64,000 nucleotides of DNA from an uncultured bacterium. Lineage in GTDB: Bacteria > Bacteroidota > Bacteroidia > Bacteroidales > Bacteroidaceae. Below are positions 15,743 through 25,728 of this stretch, in pieces (position 1 is the first letter of the stretch; every line of letters starts with the position of its first letter). The notes under the pieces are model-generated. The model did no database searches. It saw nothing but the letters and a program-made list of their open reading frames with translations, and had not been told where the DNA came from. The DNA lies in assembly GCA_905215345.1 (NCBI GenBank), contig CAJMPR010000008.1:1-64000 (forward strand), read 5' to 3'. A program made the position numbers and the translations under genes.

Positions 15743-17839
15743 TTATAATAATATACGAACAGAACCTTTTTCAGAAAGAGGAAGATAAGAAATGCCCAAA
15801 CGGATACAATCGTCAATAATCCTGTCCTGATAATAATCGGAAAGAGAAGAGTCAAGTACTACCGTGCCTATGGAGAACAAAGAGACAAGCTCTTGTATAT
15901 CTCCTTTATAACCTTGGGATATATACAAGTAATCAACGGGTATCGGCATACTTCCAACTTTATTCCGCCAACGATTGTCGCACAATATACAAATCCGTTT
16001 TCCCGCATAGGAGACTATTTGATTATGAACGGCAAGCCCCGCCACCGAATAGTCTCCGGAAACCAAGGTCGGGTTTTCCAAATGAAGATGATTCCAGTAA
16101 GGAGAGAGTGCGCGCCGCAAGTACGAAACGTCCGACAAACTATCCGCACAGACCAACCAAGAATGAGGAGTATTACTTAAACAGTGCACAGAAGGGCAAC
16201 CACGAACATTATAAAATGCCACACTACGCCGGGAAATATGCGAAACTGTTGAATACGAGTGATAAGAAGCGCTCAATAGCAAGACACACAAAGCGATATA
16301 GCTATTGACAGGCACTCGTCGCACAAGTGCCCGATAGAGCAACAGAAGATTGAGATAAACAAACATCACTTCCCAACCGTCTATCCAGATATGCTTTATA
16401 GAAGCCAAAGGAAGTTGTTCTATCCATTGAAGAACTACATTTTGTATATGAACCAATGCTTCCAGGAACTCAGCAAAAACTTGTTGAAGCACAGGAAAGG
16501 GAGTCAACAAGATGAACAAAAGCGCCGAATACATTATCAATGACACCCATGGAATCACTCCGATATTCGTCAGTAGGAAATGGGTGGAAAAACTTGAAAA
16601 GTAAAACATAACCAATGGCGCCGTACCTATCTGAGCAGCTACAGATACGGTTATTAATCCCCACACTTTTCGTAAAATACAGTTCTTTACCGGCCATAAG
16701 CCATATAATTGGGGTTGCAGAAGCACAATTGCCGCCACTGCGGAAAAGGATAGTTGAAAACCTACATCAAACAACCACACCGGATTATATAATAACATCA
16801 GGAAAGCTGTTGCCGACAACGTATTCAAAGTCAGCGGCTTCTGTAACTGAAGTTTGGAGAGCATCACAATCGAGCACATAATAACTGCACGGACTACGGA
16901 TGAAGATAATCCCGTAAAGAAAGCGAATCCCCACAAGCATAGGATTATCAACAAAAGCAGGAAAGGTTTCAGATAGCTCCACCTCTTCCATAGCGGAGAC
17001 AGAAGAAATAAGAATAGCGCGCAGAGAAACCCGATATGCAATCCGGAAAGAGCCAATACATGACTGGCACCGGCAACCGAATAGGTTTCCATTATTTCCT
17101 CACTTAACTCATCTTTATCTCCTACTGTAAGTGCGGAAAGTACCGCCAACTCATCCCCACGAAATCCCATCTTCCGATAAAGGGAAACAACTTTATCACG
17201 ATAATCCAATGCTATCTGCCGAAGGGTTAGAGAAGAATCATACCCAATCTTGCGCCAATATCCGGCAGGAACATAAGCCGTACCACTCACACCTTTTCGA
17301 AGAAGATAACGGGCATAATCAAACTCATCGGGAATCCCATTATTAGTCGGCGGATCCAAATGAGCAGAGATAAGCAACTCATCTCCTCTTTTCAATGAAC
17401 ATGTAGCCGAATCTATCGGAAAATACAACAAAAACTTCTTCTTGCCAACACTCTGTAACAGCGTATCTCCCTGAACTTCGCCTTGAAGAACGGCATGGAA
17501 CAGAATACTGCGTTTTTTCATTTCAGGCTTCTCTATAAGAACTACCTGATAAACCGATGTCTTCTTCGATTTAGGGAAGTCAAACTCCGTCTGTCTCAAT
17601 TGGAGACTAACCAAAGAACTACCTACCCCAAAAAGAAAAAGAAAAACAGCGGCGCCATACAGCCCGCTAAAAGCATTATGATGACGGCAGATCAGATACA
17701 TTGCTATCAGAAATATAAATCCTGCCGTCCATACATAAAAAGGCAATACGCAAGGAAACAAATCCCCACATACTACCCCGCCAACCAACGGCATCAAAAG
17801 TCGAAGGAAAGGATGCCGCTGTAGACTCTTTATTATCAA
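15743..17839 (-). CDS. comEC: ComEC/Rec2-family membrane protein with degenerate C-terminal domain
   Basis: This 698-residue protein is predicted to form the inner-membrane channel for DNA uptake. An N-terminal region with membrane helices and a beta-rich OB-like insert (about 25-200) is followed by the ComEC competence domain (about 230-490, with SHVLALSGLHIGFL). The C-terminal part (about 530-698) aligns in outline with the ComEC metallo-beta-lactamase-like domain, but the usual PHHGS and HxHxDH metal ligands are absent: the equivalent region reads YISQGYKGD. The nuclease is therefore probably inactive. rpe lies just upstream (8 nt gap), suggesting co-transcription. Confidence 0.85.
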   Translation of the reverse strand: MIIKSLQRHPFLRLLMPLVGGVVCGDLFPCVLPFYVWTAGFIFLIAMYLICRHHNAFSGLYGAAVFLFLFGVGSSLVSLQLRQTEFDFPKSKKTSVYQVVLIEKPEMKKRSILFHAVLQGEVQGDTLLQSVGKKKFLLYFPIDSATCSLKRGDELLISAHLDPPTNNGIPDEFDYARYLLRKGVSGTAYVPAGYWRKIGYDSSLTLRQIALDYRDKVVSLYRKMGFRGDELAVLSALTVGDKDELSEEIMETYSVAGASHVLALSGLHIGFLCALFLFLLSPLWKRWSYLKPFLLLLIILCLWGFAFFTGLSSSVVRAVIMCSIVMLSKLQLQKPLTLNTLSATAFLMLLYNPVWLFDVGFQLSFSAVAAIVLLQPQLYGLWPVKNCILRKVWGLITVSVAAQIGTAPLVMFYFSSFSTHFLLTNIGVIPWVSLIMYSALLFILLTPFPVLQQVFAEFLEALVHIQNVVLQWIEQLPLASIKHIWIDGWEVMFVYLNLLLLYRALVRRVPVNSYIALCVLLLSASYHSYSTVSHISRRSVAFYNVRGCPSVHCLSNTPHSWLVCADSLSDVSYLRRALSPYWNHLHLENPTLVSGDYSVAGLAVHNQIVSYAGKRICILCDNRWRNKVGSMPIPVDYLYISQGYKGDIQELVSLFSIGTVVLDSSLSDYYQDRIIDDCIRLGISYLPLSEKGSVRILL

Positions 17840-17847
17840 TAAAACTA

Positions 17848-18498
17848 TTACAAATTCTTCAAAGCACGAATTGCGTCCACCGGATCAGGAGCAGAAAAAA
17901 TGGCACTCCCCGCCACTAAAACATTGGCACCTGCATCAATCAGGCGGGCACCCGTATCGAGATTCACACCACCATCCACTTCTATCAAAGCCGCGGAACC
18001 GGTAACGGTAATTAACTCACGAAGTTCACGCACCTTTTCTACAGTATGTTCAATAAATTTCTGGCCACCGAAACCCGGATTAACTCCCATCAGCAGAACC
18101 ATATAAACATCATTAATAATGTCTTTCAGCATGGCCACGGGTGTTGCCGGATTAATCGTCACCGCAGGTTGCATTCCCGCCTCGCGAATTTGTTGTATCA
18201 CCCGGTGCAGATGCGGACATGCCTCATAGTGTACATTCATTACATGTGCACCCAAAGCTTTTACTTCAGGAATAAATTTCTCAGGCTGTACTATCATCAA
18301 GTGCACATCCAAAGGCTTTTCAGAAAGTTTTGCCACATATTTCAGTACAGGGAAACCAAAGGATATATTCGGGACAAACACACCGTCCATAATGTCGATA
18401 TGCACCCAGTCGGCTTCACTACCGTTAACCATTTCAAGATCATTTGCCAGATAAGCAAAATTAGCAGAAAGGATAGAAGGTGATATAATAGGTTTCAT
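17848..18498 (-). CDS. rpe: Ribulose-phosphate 3-epimerase
   Basis: This 216-residue TIM-barrel enzyme interconverts ribulose-5-phosphate and xylulose-5-phosphate in the pentose phosphate pathway. Signatures are complete: SPSILSANF at the N-terminus, the metal/catalytic WVHIDIMDGVFVPN, LMGVNPGFGGQKF and IEVDGGVN. It is normal in length. comEC follows after 8 nt. Confidence 0.96.
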   Translation of the reverse strand: MKPIISPSILSANFAYLANDLEMVNGSEADWVHIDIMDGVFVPNISFGFPVLKYVAKLSEKPLDVHLMIVQPEKFIPEVKALGAHVMNVHYEACPHLHRVIQQIREAGMQPAVTINPATPVAMLKDIINDVYMVLLMGVNPGFGGQKFIEHTVEKVRELRELITVTGSAALIEVDGGVNLDTGARLIDAGANVLVAGSAIFSAPDPVDAIRALKNL

Positions 18499-18537
18499 AA
18501 CAGCAATATTCTAAAGGTTATATGAACTTATAACGCA

Positions 18538-18545
18538 CAAATGTA
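18538..18545 (-). promoter_or_regulatory. -7 element of the rpe-comEC unit
   Basis: On the minus strand this reads TACATTTG, matching TAnnTTTG, 40 nt before the rpe start. Confidence 0.4.
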
Positions 18546-18579
18546 GACAAAAGATTTCATACGACCTAAATATTATCGG

Positions 18580-19344
18580 CTAACGTTCTCCTGCAAACCA
18601 TTCTTTGAAGTCTCCTACGCGCACCTTACTAACTAATATACGTTCAGGAGTATGAGTGTATAAATTGACGGCAAGACGATGGTTAAACCATAAATCAATA
18701 TCTTTCACTGCATTTCTTGAAATGAGATACTGACGGTTGGCACGAAAGAAAGTAACCGGATTCAGGCATTCGGTCAGTTCGTCCAACGTTTGAGAAAGTA
18801 CATATTCTTTTCCCTCTTTTGTCACTGCTTTTACGATACCGTCCGCAATATAAAAGAAAGAAATTTCCTCCACAGCCAAAGGAAGCAACTTATCACCCTT
18901 TACCGGGACAAGAAAATGCGTCTTATAGTTCTCCTCCCGCTTTAACGTGCGAATCAATCTCAAAAAATCCGGTTCACCGGAAGAAATACCATGCAACATT
19001 CTCAGCTTTTGAAGTGCGTTTCTTACATCTTCCTCAGCAATGGGTTTGAGCAGATAATCAATACTGTTCACTTTGAAAGCTTTCAACGCATATTCATCGT
19101 AAGCGGTAGTAAAGATAACAGGACAAGTAATGTCTACATTCTCAAAGATTTCAAATGCCGAACCATCCGCCAGATGAATATCCATAAATATAAGTTCAGG
19201 CATCGGATGCGAGGCAAACCAGTCCAATGCATCCGCTACACTGTCCACCATACCTATAATTTCGTGCTCGGGCGCTACCTCCGCCAATACAGCAGTCAAA
19301 TTACGCACTGCCGCTTTCTCATCTTCAACAATCAGCGTTTTCAT
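18580..19344 (-). CDS. LytTR-family response regulator of the efflux operon
   Basis: This 254-residue regulator has a receiver domain (LIVEDEKAAVRNL; phospho-acceptor Asp in LIFMDIHLADGS) and a C-terminal LytTR DNA-binding domain (about 150-254, with FFRANRQYLISRNAV). I start it at the ATG at 19344, directly before MKTLIVEDE and 5 nt after the kinase stop. An in-frame ATG at 19374 would overlap the kinase gene and add a non-conserved leader. It is the last gene of the RND-adaptor-kinase-regulator operon and probably regulates it. Confidence 0.87.
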   Translation of the reverse strand: MKTLIVEDEKAAVRNLTAVLAEVAPEHEIIGMVDSVADALDWFASHPMPELIFMDIHLADGSAFEIFENVDITCPVIFTTAYDEYALKAFKVNSIDYLLKPIAEEDVRNALQKLRMLHGISSGEPDFLRLIRTLKREENYKTHFLVPVKGDKLLPLAVEEISFFYIADGIVKAVTKEGKEYVLSQTLDELTECLNPVTFFRANRQYLISRNAVKDIDLWFNHRLAVNLYTHTPERILVSKVRVGDFKEWFAGER

Positions 19345-19349
19345 ACTAT

Positions 19350-20402
19350 CTATGGTTTTATAATCGGAATACAAACACTGAACAGTCCGTCTGTTTCCGT
19401 TATCTGTATTTCTTTTCCAAACAACAATTCATAACGCTTGGACAGGTTAGCCAGCCCTATCCCGGTTCCGGATGAAGCTGTACGGCGCGGTTGCAGATTA
19501 TTTTCAATACACAAATACACATCTTGTCCTTCGGGCATAGCTACTGTCCTGATAGTAATCGTAAGCGGTTTACGGTTACTGATTTCATTATGCTTGATGG
19601 CATTTTCCACCAAGGTCTGGATAGAAAGAGGTGGCAGGTTATATTCCATCAGAGAGTTATCTATATGTATTTCAAACAGCAGATTGTCTTCATAGCGCAT
19701 CTTCATCAGGAAGATATAAGCATCCACAAAATCAACTTCCTCTCTCAAAGCAACGGTATGTTTATCGTTCTCCTGAAGCGTATAGCGCAAAACGCGGGAA
19801 AGTTCGCGAATATAGTCCTGCGCCTTCTCCGGATTCTCACGTACCAATGACTGCAACGTATTGAGTGAATTGAAAAGCATGTGTGGATTCAACTGGTTCT
19901 TCAATGCCTGATATTGGTTCTGGATATTCTCAGTAACCAGCTTCCCGTTCTGCAAAACAACCTTCTGCCGTTCCTGTATCAAGTAGCTGATATAGCATGT
20001 ACCGGTCACAATCAAACTAATAATGAAATCACGGACAGGATGAAGGTAGTGATGTACCATTGCATCAATAGCCGGAACCTGGAAGTTATGGTGCAAATAG
20101 ACAAACAATTCTCCCAACAACCGGCTCAAGAGCCACATCAGTACAAATGACAGTAATACTTTCCACCACGATATACGTACCGCCGGATTATTAAAACCGA
20201 ATAATACAGTATTAATCGTAAAAAGAATCAATAGGGAGAGAAAAGTATACCCCACCTCAAACAGCACATCAGCCGGAGTCATACCAGGAAATAATGCTTG
20301 CTGCTCCAACATATCCGTCAGTGATACCAACTCCGGGAAATGTATCAGGAATCCCACAACAAGGGAAACAAGCACTGTCAACTGAATGTACTTCTTATTC
20401 AT
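19350..20402 (-). CDS. LytS-like sensor histidine kinase of the efflux operon
   Basis: This kinase of about 350 residues has roughly four N-terminal membrane helices (1-150) with almost no extracytoplasmic domain. A His_kinase domain follows with the phospho-acceptor in LKNQLNPHMLFNSLNTLQSL, then an ATPase region with IQTLVENAIKHNE and GTGIGLANL. I prefer the ATG at 20402; an in-frame ATG at 20438 would add 12 residues. The short loops suggest it senses the membrane or something within it. It lies 52 nt after the adaptor gene and 5 nt before its regulator. Confidence 0.85.
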   Translation of the reverse strand: MNKKYIQLTVLVSLVVGFLIHFPELVSLTDMLEQQALFPGMTPADVLFEVGYTFLSLLILFTINTVLFGFNNPAVRISWWKVLLSFVLMWLLSRLLGELFVYLHHNFQVPAIDAMVHHYLHPVRDFIISLIVTGTCYISYLIQERQKVVLQNGKLVTENIQNQYQALKNQLNPHMLFNSLNTLQSLVRENPEKAQDYIRELSRVLRYTLQENDKHTVALREEVDFVDAYIFLMKMRYEDNLLFEIHIDNSLMEYNLPPLSIQTLVENAIKHNEISNRKPLTITIRTVAMPEGQDVYLCIENNLQPRRTASSGTGIGLANLSKRYELLFGKEIQITETDGLFSVCIPIIKP

Positions 20403-20454
20403 TGCAACCATCCGAATCTTCATCATATTCTCCCACAAAGATAATCATTCTTAT

Positions 20455-21357
20455 TTATTCCTTCTCCATTCTTGCCGATACATACATGCCGGGGCGGAAT
20501 AAAGGACTTGAATCCAAGACCTTTGCATAAAGTTCGATAGACCGGTTGGAATCATCGACCTGCTGGCCGATAGACACTAATGTGGCATGGAAAGTAACCT
20601 TGCCCAATCCATTGACGCGAAACTGTACACGACTACCGACTTTCATACCTTCAAGATCTTTCTCGTAGGCTACGAGACGCACCATTGTCTGACTCTTGTC
20701 TATGACATCGCAAAGCGGATCACCCGCATTCAAGTATTTCCCCAGGTTAGCCTGTACATTACTAATATATCCATTCACAGGTGCTTTCACTTCGATGTAA
20801 GGACGAATACCGCCGACAGACAAAGTTTCCGCATTAATTCCTAATAAGCGAAGTTGCGCTTCCGCTGCCTGTAAGCGGCTTTTCATTGAAAGATAATCAG
20901 CCTTCGCCTGTTGAAACTTCTTCTGTGACGCTACAGCTTCACGAGACAAGGTTTGTTGCCGTTGATATTCAGCCTCCAGATATTCCAATTGTGCCCGGCT
21001 ATCCAGGTAAGATTGTTGCAAATCTATAAAATCAGGATTTTCCAAAGTTCCCAAGACAGTCCCTTTACGTACATAGCTACCAGGAAGCACGGAAAGTTCT
21101 TTCACAATTCCCCCCATGCTCAACGTAACAGTGGCAAAATATTGAGGCGGAATAACCAACGTTCCGTTAAAAGCAGAGGGATTGGCTATAGCGGTGGCGG
21201 AAGTCATAGCATCTACCGACACAGTATCGGGGTTTCCGGTTACAACGGTTGATGTATCGGCAGATTGTTCTTCCGATGCGATTCCGGTTTGTTTATTATC
21301 AGCTGAGTTGCACGAAGCCATTAGCAAGACGGCAACTGGAAAAATTATCTTTTTCAT
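20455..21357 (-). CDS. RND efflux periplasmic adaptor (CusB/CzcB family)
   Basis: This 300-residue membrane-fusion lipoprotein has the lipobox LLMASC (Cys near 16) and a Ser/Thr-rich linker. The lipoyl/barrel-sandwich halves bracket a helical hairpin (LEYLEAEYQRQQTLSREAVA region), followed by a beta-barrel domain. It links the inner-membrane RND pump to the outer-membrane channel. It is shorter than E. coli CusB (about 400) and lacks its methionine-rich N-terminus and a long C-terminal domain. It is encoded 14 nt after the pump-channel fusion. Confidence 0.87.
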   Translation of the reverse strand: MKKIIFPVAVLLMASCNSADNKQTGIASEEQSADTSTVVTGNPDTVSVDAMTSATAIANPSAFNGTLVIPPQYFATVTLSMGGIVKELSVLPGSYVRKGTVLGTLENPDFIDLQQSYLDSRAQLEYLEAEYQRQQTLSREAVASQKKFQQAKADYLSMKSRLQAAEAQLRLLGINAETLSVGGIRPYIEVKAPVNGYISNVQANLGKYLNAGDPLCDVIDKSQTMVRLVAYEKDLEGMKVGSRVQFRVNGLGKVTFHATLVSIGQQVDDSNRSIELYAKVLDSSPLFRPGMYVSARMEKE

Positions 21358-21371
21358 ATTTTATGTAGATG

Positions 21372-24300
21372 TTATTGATTATACAATTCGTATTCCAACA
21401 CAGAGATATTATATTGATAGACCGTCTCGATATATCCTTTCTTAATCTCCCGGGCGGTATTCATACTCTGCACATATTCGGTAATATCCGTTTCGCTTTC
21501 ACGAAACTGCGTATCAGCAGTCTTCATCAGGTTATCAGCCTCAACCAAAGCACCGGTAGTATAAAAACGCAGGCTTTCCCCATAGCGTCGGATACTGCCA
21601 CGTAATTCCCATACCCGGTTATTAAGTTCGCGCACATTAGCATCCGCCTGTGTCTGGGCGATGGTACGTTCAAACTTTGCCTGACGGATTTTACTACGTT
21701 GCGGCAGAAACCACACCGGGAAGGAAACGCCCACCATCCAGGAATCCAGTCCCTTATCCGGAAAAATATTCTGACGAACATACCCCAATGAAAGTTCAGG
21801 GAAAAAGCGGCTGCGTTCAATGTTCAGCATCGCCTGTTTCTCGTCTACCTGACCTTGGAAATAATTCAAATGGACAGTAGAGAGTTGCAAGGTATCCATA
21901 CTTACCGGATAGAGTTGGATGGAAGTCTCACCCGGCACAATGGGGCTGTCTGCATAACATGTCCATTGCAGGCGGGAAGAGGCTACTTTCAGCTCTTCTT
22001 CCGATTGGAAGAGTTTATTACGCATATCGGCCGCGATTGTAGATAACATACTTTTTTCCAATAACGTGATATCACCTTGTTGGTAACGCAAATCCCCGGC
22101 TTTCTGTACCTTGTCAGCCCAATGACTTTGCTCTTTGTACATTTCCTGCAAATTCCAGGCATATAAATAGTAAGCCCAAGCACGTTTCACTTCTGCCTTT
22201 ATCTCTTTTTCTACCATTTGCTTATAATAGGTACCGGTAGCTATCTGTTTATTGACGAGTGTATTCTTATAGAATGGAGCCAGCAGGGAACCCAATGGCT
22301 GAGTTACAGCCATTTCCTTGTCTTTCCGTTCCGTCCCGTTCAGTTGTCCCCAGGAATAGCTGAACTCGGTAGGTGTCAGTTCGGCTACCTCGCCACGACC
22401 GGCACGAATACGTTTAATATCTGTTGCAGCTATCCGCAGGCGTGGATTATTCTGTACTGCCATCTCAATGGCTTCATCCAGAGTTATGGTCTTCGGTGTA
22501 CTCTGGGCAATCGCAGACAACGGTGCGCATACCAGCAGTAAAAAAAACAATCCGAATCCAAACCATCTTTTTATTTTAGTATGACGTAGCATAACTATTG
22601 AGTTTACTATATGATAGAATACCGGGATAATCAATAATGTAAGAATGGTGGAAACAATCAGTCCGCCAATTACTACCGTAGCCAACGGGCGTTGCACTTC
22701 CGCACCTGCCGATGTGGCAATTGCCATCGGCACAAAGCCCAAAGAAGCAACCAGTCCCGTGAGGAATACCGGACGTAACAGATGCGGGCAACTCTCACGG
22801 ATAACACGTGAGGTTGACATCGGATACCGAGCACTCTTCTTCAGCTCCGTAAAATGGTTAATCATCAGAATACCGTTAAGCACCGCCACACCGAACAATG
22901 CGATAAAGCCTACACCGGCCGAAATGCTGAACGGGAGTCCGCGCAACCATAAAGCCAGGATACCACCAATCAAAGAAAGAGGGACGGTACTAAACACCAC
23001 TAATGTATAAGTCACTGACCTGAAGGCAAAGAACAGCAATAACAAAATCAGCATCAAAGCCACCGGAACCACAATCAGCAATGTATTGATAGCATTTTGC
23101 AGATTTTCAAACTGTCCGCCATATTCAAAGTAATATCCCGGTTTCAACTTGACATTCTTCTCCAAAGTATCCTGAATATCATTCACTACTTGCTGGATAT
23201 CTGCATTACGCACATTCACTCCGATTACAATACGGCGTTTAGTGGCATCCCTGTTTATTTGTAACGGTCCATCTATCAAGTCGATAGTGGCTACCTCGCT
23301 CACCGGAATCTGTATATCGTCTGTGGTACGAACAAACAGTTTGTCGAGATTCAAGTCTTTTACTTTGTCATAATCCAGACGAAGCACCAAATCGAAACGA
23401 CGTTCGTTCTCAAAAACCACACCTGCCGCCTCACCCGCATAAGCCGTACGGACAATCGTATTGAGTTCTTCTATATTAATACCGTACCGGGCTATTTTGG
23501 CACGATTGTATTGCACCACCAATTGAGGAAGTCCCATAGCCTGTTCCACGATTACATCCGAAGCACCGGGTAGTTTTTCCACATGCTTTGCCACTTCTTT
23601 GGCTTTCGCATAAAGTTCTGCCATATCCTCACCGTAAAGTTTAATGGCGATATCGGCCTTTGCCCCCGTCATCAACTCATTAAAACGAAGCTGGATAGGT
23701 TGCGAGAAATTAAATTCGGCACGTTCGGAAAGAGGTTCGAGAGCAGCTTTCATCTTCTCCACCATCTCGGCACGGCTTGAGGCACTGGTCCATTCTTTGA
23801 AAGGCTTCATTACAATCATAACATCGGCATCCTCCACCGCCATCGGGTCAGTAGGTACTTCCGCCGTGCCAATCTTGGCTACCACATGTTTGATTTCCGG
23901 GAACTTATCTTTCAGAGTCTTTTCCGCCAAACAGGATACTTCAATACTTTCGGTCAGTGAACTTCCTGCGGGTAAGGTCATCTGCATGGCAAAGTCTCCT
24001 TCATCGAGTGTGGGAATAAACTCTGCTCCCAGTTTTGTAAACAGAAACAGACTGGCTATCAATGCCAGAAAAGCAGCGGAGACAGCGAGGCGTACATGAT
24101 GCATACACCAGGAAAGCGCACGCTGGTACACACGGTTCAGTTTCTCAAAGAAGTGATCGGCAAATACTTTTTTGTCTTTTATTTCACGTTTCAGGAAAAG
24201 TGATGCCATCATCGGAACATACGTCAGCGACAGCAGCAAGGCTCCGATGATACAGAACACCAACGTCTTTGCCATCGGAGTAAAGTACTTTCCTTCTATG

Positions 24301-25703
24301 CCCGTCAAAGTCAATATCGGGAAGAAAACGATTAATATGATAAGTACGGCAAATGTAGCGGAACGGACTACTCCGCCTGCACCTTTCTCCACTTCCGTCT
24401 CCATTTCGCGTTGTGTCAAGGTACGTCCACGGAATTGGCGACTGTATATATGCGCCAATACCCCTTCCAGTATCACAATGGAACCGTCTACCACAATACC
24501 GAAGTCAATAGCTCCCAGGCTCATCAGATTGGCGGAGACTCCGAAAAGGCGCATCATAATAAAGGCGAAAAGCATTGCCAGGGGTATGACGGAAGCCACA
24601 ATAAGTCCGGCACGCACATTGCCCAAAAAGATGATTAGAACAACGAATACGATTACTGCTCCTTCTATCAGATTACGTACGACAGTAGCGATATTCCGGT
24701 TTACCAGTTCCGAACGGTTCAGATAGGGCTCGATACTGATACCTTCGGGTAACATTTTCTGGACTTTCTCCACTCGCTTTTCAAGTTCTGTAGTTACAAT
24801 ATTCGCATTCGCTCCTTTCAACATCATGGCAATACCACCTACGCACTCTCCCTTACCGTCCATAGTCATAGCTCCAAAACGCTTGGCACTGCCAAAACGC
24901 ACCGTAGCTACATCATTAACGTGTATAGGAATACCGTGGCGGTTCGTCACCACAATCTGTTCGATGTCTTGCAAGCTATTTATCATACCTTCGGAACGAA
25001 TATAATAGGCGCGATTCACCTTCTCTATATAACTACCACCTGTATTTTGGTTATTGCGACTCATGGCCTCGAACACTTCACCGATAGTTATGTTGAGCGA
25101 GTAAAGCGCATCCGGGTCGACCGCTACCTCATACTGTTTCAGATTCCCTCCAAAGCTATTGATTTCTACAATTCCGGGGATACCGGACAACTGCCGCTTT
25201 ACAATCCAGTCCTGAATCGTACGTAGCTCCATTGCATCATATTTGTTTTCATACCCGGGGGCCACATTCAAGGTGTATTGATAAATCTCTCCCAATCCTG
25301 TGGTGACAGGCATTAATTCGGGAGTACCCAGTTCAGGAGGGATTTCACCCGATACAGTCTGTATCTGCTCGTTAATGAGTTGCCGTGCCTGCAAGGTAGG
25401 AACACTTTCCTTAAAAACAACTGTTACCAAAGACAGACCGAAGCGGCTGACAGAGCGTATTTCTTCCACATTCATAATGTTGCTCATAGCAATTTCAATG
25501 GGGAAAGTTATTAACTGTTCTACCTCTTGGGGAGCTAAAGTAGGTGATACGGTAACAATCTGCACCTGATTATTTGTAATATCCGGCACCGCATCGATAG
25601 GAAGTGTGAGCATGGCATAGATGCCACCAATGAAAAGAAACAATGTTGTCAATCCTACAAACAGTTTCTTTCTGACAGAGAAGCGTACTATTGCATTAAA
25701 CAT
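21372..25703 (-). CDS. Heavy-metal RND pump fused to a TolC-type outer-membrane channel
   Basis: This is a 1443-residue fusion. Residues 1 to about 1040 form a complete CzcA/CusA-type RND proton antiporter, with the TM4 charged motif DFGIVVDGSIVILEG resembling the Czc (Zn/Co/Cd) group more than CusA. A basic-hydrophobic segment near 1043-1066 (KIKRWFGFGLFFLLL then CAPLSAIAQ) looks like an internal signal peptide. About 1067-1443 is an outer-membrane efflux protein (TolC/CzcC) domain opening with ITLDEAIEMAVQNNPRLR. The reading frame is intact across the junction. Fusions of this type occur in other Bacteroidetes. The exported metal is inferred, not proven. Confidence 0.9.
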   Translation of the reverse strand: MFNAIVRFSVRKKLFVGLTTLFLFIGGIYAMLTLPIDAVPDITNNQVQIVTVSPTLAPQEVEQLITFPIEIAMSNIMNVEEIRSVSRFGLSLVTVVFKESVPTLQARQLINEQIQTVSGEIPPELGTPELMPVTTGLGEIYQYTLNVAPGYENKYDAMELRTIQDWIVKRQLSGIPGIVEINSFGGNLKQYEVAVDPDALYSLNITIGEVFEAMSRNNQNTGGSYIEKVNRAYYIRSEGMINSLQDIEQIVVTNRHGIPIHVNDVATVRFGSAKRFGAMTMDGKGECVGGIAMMLKGANANIVTTELEKRVEKVQKMLPEGISIEPYLNRSELVNRNIATVVRNLIEGAVIVFVVLIIFLGNVRAGLIVASVIPLAMLFAFIMMRLFGVSANLMSLGAIDFGIVVDGSIVILEGVLAHIYSRQFRGRTLTQREMETEVEKGAGGVVRSATFAVLIILIVFFPILTLTGIEGKYFTPMAKTLVFCIIGALLLSLTYVPMMASLFLKREIKDKKVFADHFFEKLNRVYQRALSWCMHHVRLAVSAAFLALIASLFLFTKLGAEFIPTLDEGDFAMQMTLPAGSSLTESIEVSCLAEKTLKDKFPEIKHVVAKIGTAEVPTDPMAVEDADVMIVMKPFKEWTSASSRAEMVEKMKAALEPLSERAEFNFSQPIQLRFNELMTGAKADIAIKLYGEDMAELYAKAKEVAKHVEKLPGASDVIVEQAMGLPQLVVQYNRAKIARYGINIEELNTIVRTAYAGEAAGVVFENERRFDLVLRLDYDKVKDLNLDKLFVRTTDDIQIPVSEVATIDLIDGPLQINRDATKRRIVIGVNVRNADIQQVVNDIQDTLEKNVKLKPGYYFEYGGQFENLQNAINTLLIVVPVALMLILLLLFFAFRSVTYTLVVFSTVPLSLIGGILALWLRGLPFSISAGVGFIALFGVAVLNGILMINHFTELKKSARYPMSTSRVIRESCPHLLRPVFLTGLVASLGFVPMAIATSAGAEVQRPLATVVIGGLIVSTILTLLIIPVFYHIVNSIVMLRHTKIKRWFGFGLFFLLLVCAPLSAIAQSTPKTITLDEAIEMAVQNNPRLRIAATDIKRIRAGRGEVAELTPTEFSYSWGQLNGTERKDKEMAVTQPLGSLLAPFYKNTLVNKQIATGTYYKQMVEKEIKAEVKRAWAYYLYAWNLQEMYKEQSHWADKVQKAGDLRYQQGDITLLEKSMLSTIAADMRNKLFQSEEELKVASSRLQWTCYADSPIVPGETSIQLYPVSMDTLQLSTVHLNYFQGQVDEKQAMLNIERSRFFPELSLGYVRQNIFPDKGLDSWMVGVSFPVWFLPQRSKIRQAKFERTIAQTQADANVRELNNRVWELRGSIRRYGESLRFYTTGALVEADNLMKTADTQFRESETDITEYVQSMNTAREIKKGYIETVYQYNISVLEYELYNQ

Positions 25704-25728
25704 CTTGTTCGAGTTTTAAATGATAGTA

